A stretch of DNA of 19,595 nt from Caryophanales bacterium UBA1231 (GTDB lineage Bacteria; Bacillota_I; Bacilli_A; ML615J-28; CAG-313), in NCBI GenBank assembly GCA_002309035.1, contig DBWT01000012.1:35551-55145 (forward strand). Direction: 5' to 3'. Shown piece by piece: positions 16,401-19,595 of this stretch (position 1 is its first letter; each line of letters starts with the position of its first letter). The notes beneath the pieces were generated by a model, which was not told the origin of the DNA, searched no databases, and saw nothing but the letters and a program-made list of their open reading frames with translations. The position numbers were made by a program, and so were the translations under genes.

Positions 16401-18623
16401 ACTTGCGTAAGATAAAGCACTACAATTGATAAAACCACTGTTTAAATATAAGTGAACACCATTGATTGATATACCATGAGCATAAGCAAGTAAACCACCA
16501 GATTTTAAATCGCCAATTGTTGGTGAGTCAATTTCTCTAATTGAATCAACACCATAGTTATCTGCATATACATTGATATAATTATATGAATATCCACAAG
16601 GTGTATTTGGATTTTCTGTTGAATTAACGGTTGCGAAAAGCAAGCCAGCTAAACAATGGTCAAAGATATGTTCAGAATTTACTGTAACTGGAGATGCAGC
16701 TGTTTTTTGAATAGCATTAACAGTGAAAGTCTTATTCTTTGGAGAAAGTAATAATTCTGTTGGATTATCAACAGTACCACTAATGTCAAAATAACCGAAT
16801 GCGGCAAGTCCACCAGCAAATACTTTACCTTGTTGTGCACTTGTTAAACCGAAGTTTTCAGCTTTAATAGCAATATTACTATTAAATATATAGTTATAAC
16901 GCTTAAATGGTTGATCTTCAATATATTGTGTAACAATACGATCTTTGAATGATGAATCAGCTTTAACATATCCGCCATTAATGTAACCAAATAAACCACC
17001 AGCATAAAGATTAGTAATACTATCTTTATTAATTGATGAAGAAAGGATTGATGAAGTGCCTGAACCATCAATGTTATAAACAACATCACCAATATATAAA
17101 TATCTATCAGCAACAGATGCATCAATATAACCAATTAAACCACCAGTATATGCTGTACCTGTATGAAGGATAATACTCAATACTTCAGAATTAGATCCTG
17201 AAATATCAAGATTTCTAACATAAAGTTTACGATTAAGTTTTTCAGCTTTAGTAACATATTTACCAAATATATTACCAGATGACATAATAGCATGATATTG
17301 AATATCATCACTAGTTGTTTGTTTATTAGAGTGGACGTTGTAATTGAATCCACCAACATTAACACTAATTCTATTAACGTATGAGTTTTCAGCAATACCA
17401 GCAATTAATCCTGAATAAACATTATCGAATGATGAGTAAGTTTCAATATTCCATGAATAATTTGATTGTTTTAGGCTAATGTTAGCATAATCTTCAATAC
17501 CTGCTTCCATATAACCAAATAAACCACCAATATATAAACTATTCTTATTGCCTTTAGTTGTTGCACCACTAAGTTCTACTGAATGTCTTGCTGAACATTC
17601 AATGTTATAAATGAATGCAGAATTGCATCTTCCAGCAATACCACCAATATAATAATTTTGTGTTTGTGGATTTGCATCAGCTTTGTTAATTGCGATAGAA
17701 ACGTCAAGTTTTAAATTTTTAATAATTGCTTGTTCATCTAATACACCGAATAGTCCAATATAACGAGTTATATTATTAGTAGTTTCTTGATTGATTGATG
17801 TAACAACAAAGATTGATGAAATATCGTTACCATTTAAGCCATCAAAGACACCCATAAATGGATTTGTTGTTGTACCAACACCTTCAATTATCATTGATTC
17901 GGAAATATCAAAATAAGCAAAGCTTTGTGTAACTAAGTAATAACCTTTTTGAATACGTGCGAAGAATCCAGCATTTTTAATACCATTGATTTTTGCAGCA
18001 ACATTATCGCCATAACTCATCCATGTTGGATCGCCTTCGAACATTTGATCATAGAAATTGATTAATGAATAATCAGCTTCATTTTTAGTAAATAGTTTAG
18101 TTTGATATAAAGCATTAGAACCAGTTGTTCCGGCTTTAAACGCTTCTTGTAATGCAAATAGATCTTGATAAGATGCAATCAAGAAACGGTTTGACATGTA
18201 TTTACCTTTGTCCGAAGTAGTAGGGTCAATTCTTGAAACACCAACAGTTAAATTTGATTGTGGTACTATTGTAAATACCTCACTTGCTGTTGTGCAAGTA
18301 TAACCTGATGGAATTTCATATGTTCCCGTAATATCCCAACCATTAAAGATTTTAGTCTCATTTACTACTCTTAAGTTAATCTGTGTTCCTTGTTCAACTG
18401 TATATACATCAGTTGAAGCATTTGTTGATGCTTTTAAAACACCAGAACCAGTAACAAATACACTGAATGCTGAAGTCTTATTGATTGTTATAGTATAACT
18501 ATCATCAACAGCGCCAACTTTAATATTGTTTAGGGTTGTGTTTTGTAGACCAAAACCAACAATAACAAAAAACATAATCAGCATTGATGCAAGACTAACA
18601 TATAAAATATGGAATTTTTTCAT
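10446..18623 (-). CDS. Giant 2725-residue surface protein with GLUG-like beta-helix
   Basis: The N-terminus has MKKF followed by a hydrophobic segment at about 7-25, a signal peptide or membrane anchor; a possible cleavage site lies after VGA near residue 38. Residues about 50-130 resemble a bacterial InlB-like repeat (GTQINL...FNGW). From about 285 to 1040 there are about 16 turns of a GLUG-like pattern such as YIGGIAG, YIGGLFG, FCGGIVGYI, YVGGIVG, each followed by a short strand with a Cys or Asn, suggesting a long right-handed beta-helix. Residues about 1400-1510 and 2430-2555 each look like a discoidin-like beta sandwich. Residues about 1950-2050 hold an InlB-type repeat (FTGWYL...FYARW). 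No LPxTG motif or C-terminal membrane segment is present, so attachment would be by the N-terminus or non-covalent. No enzyme motif is seen. A role in adhesion or glycan binding is inferred from architecture. The ATG follows AAAGGAGA with a 6-base gap after GGAG. Confidence 0.88.
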   Translation of the reverse strand: MKKFHILYVSLASMLIMFFVIVGFGLQNTTLNNIKVGAVDDSYTITINKTSAFSVFVTGSGVLKASTNASTDVYTVEQGTQINLRVVNETKIFNGWDITGTYEIPSGYTCTTASEVFTIVPQSNLTVGVSRIDPTTSDKGKYMSNRFLIASYQDLFALQEAFKAGTTGSNALYQTKLFTKNEADYSLINFYDQMFEGDPTWMSYGDNVAAKINGIKNAGFFARIQKGYYLVTQSFAYFDISESMIIEGVGTTTNPFMGVFDGLNGNDISSIFVVTSINQETTNNITRYIGLFGVLDEQAIIKNLKLDVSIAINKADANPQTQNYYIGGIAGRCNSAFIYNIECSARHSVELSGATTKGNKNSLYIGGLFGYMEAGIEDYANISLKQSNYSWNIETYSSFDNVYSGLIAGIAENSYVNRISVNVGGFNYNVHSNKQTTSDDIQYHAIMSSGNIFGKYVTKAEKLNRKLYVRNLDISGSNSEVLSIILHTGTAYTGGLIGYIDASVADRYLYIGDVVYNIDGSGTSSILSSSINKDSITNLYAGGLFGYINGGYVKADSSFKDRIVTQYIEDQPFKRYNYIFNSNIAIKAENFGLTSAQQGKVFAGGLAAFGYFDISGTVDNPTELLLSPKNKTFTVNAIQKTAASPVTVNSEHIFDHCLAGLLFATVNSTENPNTPCGYSYNYINVYADNYGVDSIREIDSPTIGDLKSGGLLAYAHGISINGVHLYLNSGFINCSALSYASYTRIVGNNASCGGLVGNLWTSTVEDCLISGFDDDYNDVGTKLQILSIQNAQKGGTQDNANYVAENFVGGMFGEIRKTTLESCVYNGSPTNDDYIQLQGHQNPDTAFCGGIVGYIYNLTVSFNNVVNNCKIKNGHVYAGATNIKTKFNKPDIYVGGIVGASLCNSNGTTTVISNCNVNDTKIEAVGNELIRVYVGGIVGTINYSGITGTVTNCYVVNSQISAISKGQTAVDVYNNQGQNFARAAGIQSNTSSATISYCAVIDSTVEASASHISSIAAGIFTRERTQTATIKNCYTNAYVSSTGTAATIQTYPIAPCSAGTGADTSYYVKNNIPVITSEQNAVGITLNKTLLNTSSLDILNALSNNRINSNHNKATKFFPAFDAPDVFSVNDNGDNNVATLNQNGDTDATNYLYIIVSAKGSGNTRRPLFTSRGGTYQDLEELNADGWFILGTIIVYNGISSYAGSLSNPSISYPINYNEYEFKTDPVTGKTYFKNKIYPYDEIQNNDYENLGYNETAGGPGQILPAPSGVSSSVMYDLSDSATTFPSSTTTPSGRYIYLKTTANTYYYSFNQRGTQTWTDFEYCGSSTEGLTTYYYYRAVRPDFDSGGNTKAKIHRYYTVDRQLTHEWDGLEGNIEINIDKNDNDTLFLIETTRDSNGAENFTGIKTDITTNQLISNYLNSATINITGTDLYNGSTSNLEFYYSTDSSNWALIDSEYVDYSSSLISVDLSNYTSFLLSSQKYFQIINDSSDDDVSISTVNVTYEVEIIQEVNSYRYIPTGGSSSSGSFNIFNAGTETIVPSGSQGYYVDGSVFILPLLSSGVSVNRIITVNVRDDIPDIVIRFELDEADAILYESFVDIHGTPFTFNSIIGSYSFENSVNTVSAVREYVFTFKPNVEIEDTTTFYLAFTIGSTSNYAPYCYRFVINPNRRVLERVTYATYTPPLNYQKADKLGEASNPYMISYGSTTKLIPIFTRVNDLPYAVEEYHFVTQQALTRGAIGYTKFYELIDGEYVLTEDTLSNTSKTYYIFKRHEYLSEMNTSLVTYNLITAATGTMNASGEFVSVSSGSLNSDYYIDVVLNEDPTQKKSVYYNFAERFSVTYSSEGADIVGLANTTSKTPYIVDLTIQSGYCGSISRLLVTIGDTEYDLDDILSYPDGGWLRDSSGNEFNDEHLPELSQRFYRLAIPGEIIDGDIDIDVVFYQMFIITFDLQCVDFAYDYVANGGVQSLSYSVIKGTNFKEYFDSAKQTQINNLKEAVLDTLTGYIFTGWYLINNANNVISYTSSFEDILSAEQDIPINSSFVFYARWSFLIELVEAPGTHIHPAFNSDFMYQYDDNGRVTNTILIPLNNNNGYMFTVSKDDDFIGDVNVAAYSAKEINHEYVIEPIEIDYYNNNSEIYHIKKSNITGYVIITTSVSNSHIIVGRNTASILDEIVPQDGVFTFKYVVNHYNLDADSKSYIFSNNNLSKNMDLMFEFFINQYDSDADSFVQVPKGLIKDTTIEVFYSRFITSTETPDFTTVGTYKITAADEAANKYQFHLNDFKKWNYYEDYPESANYTFQDMIGSDNSVSEVYYIIVTPPNGYDDLPDGYELRDIPEQVTERDVWNCVMNVGYVEPDPENPGEYKYLEGERKTGNFNIHDLQENYSHVLQSTVSDETALQTAYYTVVPSRKTIVTNEHGTLGGSERDYYKFYDIQDYAFLDLTYHNCYINDDLGYIKLFDDAVQGTRGEIISSNFSSHLLEIDLVMGYNTGTVEVYGALGSSTDWELVSTIYVDDVDYKEYTVVFPERFNKFRIVNTSLNTIFLKEINYVSRLSGIKYEVTTDDYFNGDFFKVNKVPGSESGTLGADGYTVTYRSYQSIVGDVRHNGKTFALAVQIKDSSGIVMDIPYNYESIIECHVYYEYLDSLGTLQVGTTTIESNLANVKGRNTIFYNLTDVLREKEVNRISFYFTINDATYEINSILLVENPSFYKPAMAEVRQVVYDINA

Positions 18624-18695
18624 GGGACTCTCCTTTCTAAAAACTTACGTTTTTGAATAAGGTTTTAATTTTTAATTTTAAATTTATAATTTTTA
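18624..18695 (-). promoter_or_regulatory. Short AT-rich gap with strong ribosome binding site
   Basis: This 72-base gap separates the two surface-protein genes. On the minus strand AAAGGAGA (18636-18629) is a strong ribosome binding site for the giant gene. Just upstream, 18639-18654 forms a short inverted repeat AAAAAC/GTTTTT with a 4-base loop. It is too weak in G+C to be a convincing terminator. I see no clear promoter, so the two genes may be one transcript. Confidence 0.6.
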
Positions 18696-19595
18696 TTATC
18701 CTACAAGAATAATATCACATAATCCAGCAGTACTTTCGTCTTCATATCCGCCCCAATCACCATCATATTCAATGAATGATGAAGTAGATACATCATAGAC
18801 TTTAACAATTGCTTTGAAATAGTAATTATCAACATCTGTAATAAAACAATCAAATGAGAAATCAGATTGTTGTGGAACGTAAATTACTAATTCACCTGAA
18901 TCACTATCTTGTGTAAGTGAAACAACATAAGGTTTCGTAATATCTTTATAGCTTGCTGCGCCAGTCAAGATATTTTCTTGATTGTTGTGAAGTAATTCAA
19001 TGTTATTTTCATCGAGAATTAGTCCATCCCAGTAATATCTAACCAAGAAAGCATTTGATGTAAAACGATGCTCATTAGGTGTATCTTTATTGAATATTCT
19101 TTCAATATAAGAACCATCTTTTTTACAATAGCTGAAGATATCAGCTGATTGTGTATTGACACTTAATAAATCAACACCAAATGAATTACGTATTCTTGAT
19201 GAGAAAACGATTAATCTTGATGATACAACAGCATTGATAATATAAATTTGTTTGTATGGTTTAACAAGTTGAATAATGACTGAAACATTTTCAACTGTAT
19301 CAATATCACTTTCTTCAGTTTGTGTGATTTCAACAGTAACAGTATGATTACGAGCACCTAAAGATGCTTCAAAAATGTAGTCATCATTTTCATCTTTTGG
19401 ACCACTATTAGATACAATACGATAATTATATTTATGAGTATCTCTTTGAATCTTTTGAGGCATACCCCAAACGTCCAAAGCATGTAATTGATTATCAGGA
19501 TCAGCTTCTAAATAAGCATCAACATCTAGAATTTCTTCACCATTTCTTTTATAGAAAGTATCTAAAGTAATTACATCATAAATAATATCACGTTC
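18696..19595 (-). CDS. C-terminal part of an unrecognised protein, 5' end outside window
   Basis: The reading frame is open from its TAA stop to the right edge of the window, giving 299 codons plus the stop. The visible start is therefore artificial: a TTG at 19478 is only an internal Leu codon (LDVWGMP), and the frame continues upstream for 39 codons with protein-like sequence (KRNGEEILDVDAYLEADPDN). I do not recognise the family. The visible part is rich in Asp, Ser, Tyr, Val and Ile in alternating strands, which suggests beta-sandwich domains of an extracellular protein like its neighbour. It has no C-terminal membrane segment, LPxTG or other anchor and ends DIILVG. The next gene downstream encodes the giant surface protein, so both may belong to one surface-protein unit. 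Confidence 0.75.
   Translation of the reverse strand, partial: ERDIIYDVITLDTFYKRNGEEILDVDAYLEADPDNQLHALDVWGMPQKIQRDTHKYNYRIVSNSGPKDENDDYIFEASLGARNHTVTVEITQTEESDIDTVENVSVIIQLVKPYKQIYIINAVVSSRLIVFSSRIRNSFGVDLLSVNTQSADIFSYCKKDGSYIERIFNKDTPNEHRFTSNAFLVRYYWDGLILDENNIELLHNNQENILTGAASYKDITKPYVVSLTQDSDSGELVIYVPQQSDFSFDCFITDVDNYYFKAIVKVYDVSTSSFIEYDGDWGGYEDESTAGLCDIILVG

Noticed and set aside
10446..18623. Sortase-anchored protein
   Set aside because: The C-terminus has no LPxTG motif, hydrophobic segment or positive tail.
18639..18654. Terminator between the two surface genes
   Set aside because: The stem is only 6 bp, nearly all A-T, and lacks a following T-run, so it is unlikely to stop transcription.
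18696..19478. Complete gene starting at TTG 19478
   Set aside because: The frame stays open to the window edge with protein-like sequence, and TTG has no ribosome binding site. It is the C-terminal part of a longer gene.

Overview
The window comes from an AT-rich, low-GC Gram-positive (Bacillota) genome, probably an uncultured gut-type lineage on the Bacilli/Mollicutes border (Erysipelotrichales, RF39 or Izemoplasma-like). The evidence is the mutM, coaE, dnaB, dnaI and thrS neighbourhood familiar from Bacillus, a T-box leader before thrS, Shine-Dalgarno sites of the GGAGG type, and very large surface proteins with InlB-type repeats. Trp is read from TGG, and no in-frame TGA interrupts any gene, so this is not the Mycoplasma code. 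The exact lineage is inference. Every gene lies on the minus strand, so transcription runs from right to left.

Right part (about 10.4-19.6 kb): a surface-protein region. It holds the C-terminal 299 residues of a protein whose 5' end lies beyond the window. After a 72-base gap comes a 2725-residue secreted or membrane-anchored protein with a long GLUG-like beta-helix region, an InlB-type repeat and two discoidin-like sandwich modules. It ends in a strong intrinsic terminator preceded by two smaller hairpins.

Middle (6.4-10.3 kb): a tightly packed replication, repair and cofactor operon. A MutM-CoaE fusion (8-oxoguanine glycosylase joined to dephospho-CoA kinase) is followed by an unrecognised 116-residue protein, DnaB (primosome initiation protein) and DnaI (helicase loader). 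These genes overlap or sit within 7 bases of each other, and a terminator closes the unit.

Left (0-6.4 kb): a consensus sigma-A promoter, a T-box riboswitch with threonine codons in its specifier loop, and thrS. Two bases after the thrS stop begins a 1329-residue lipoprotein ending in a GH18 (chitinase-like) domain. Nothing separates it from thrS, so the T-box should also control it. A terminator closes this operon. Beyond it, at the window edge, are three copies of a 19-base direct repeat spaced exactly 32 bases apart.

The core genes are ordinary housekeeping genes. The parts worth a second look are the MutM-CoaE fusion, the unknown small protein inside the replication operon, the GH18 lipoprotein placed under threonine T-box control, the giant surface protein and the 32-base-period repeat. 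I found no CRISPR array, transposon, phage gene, tRNA or rRNA.
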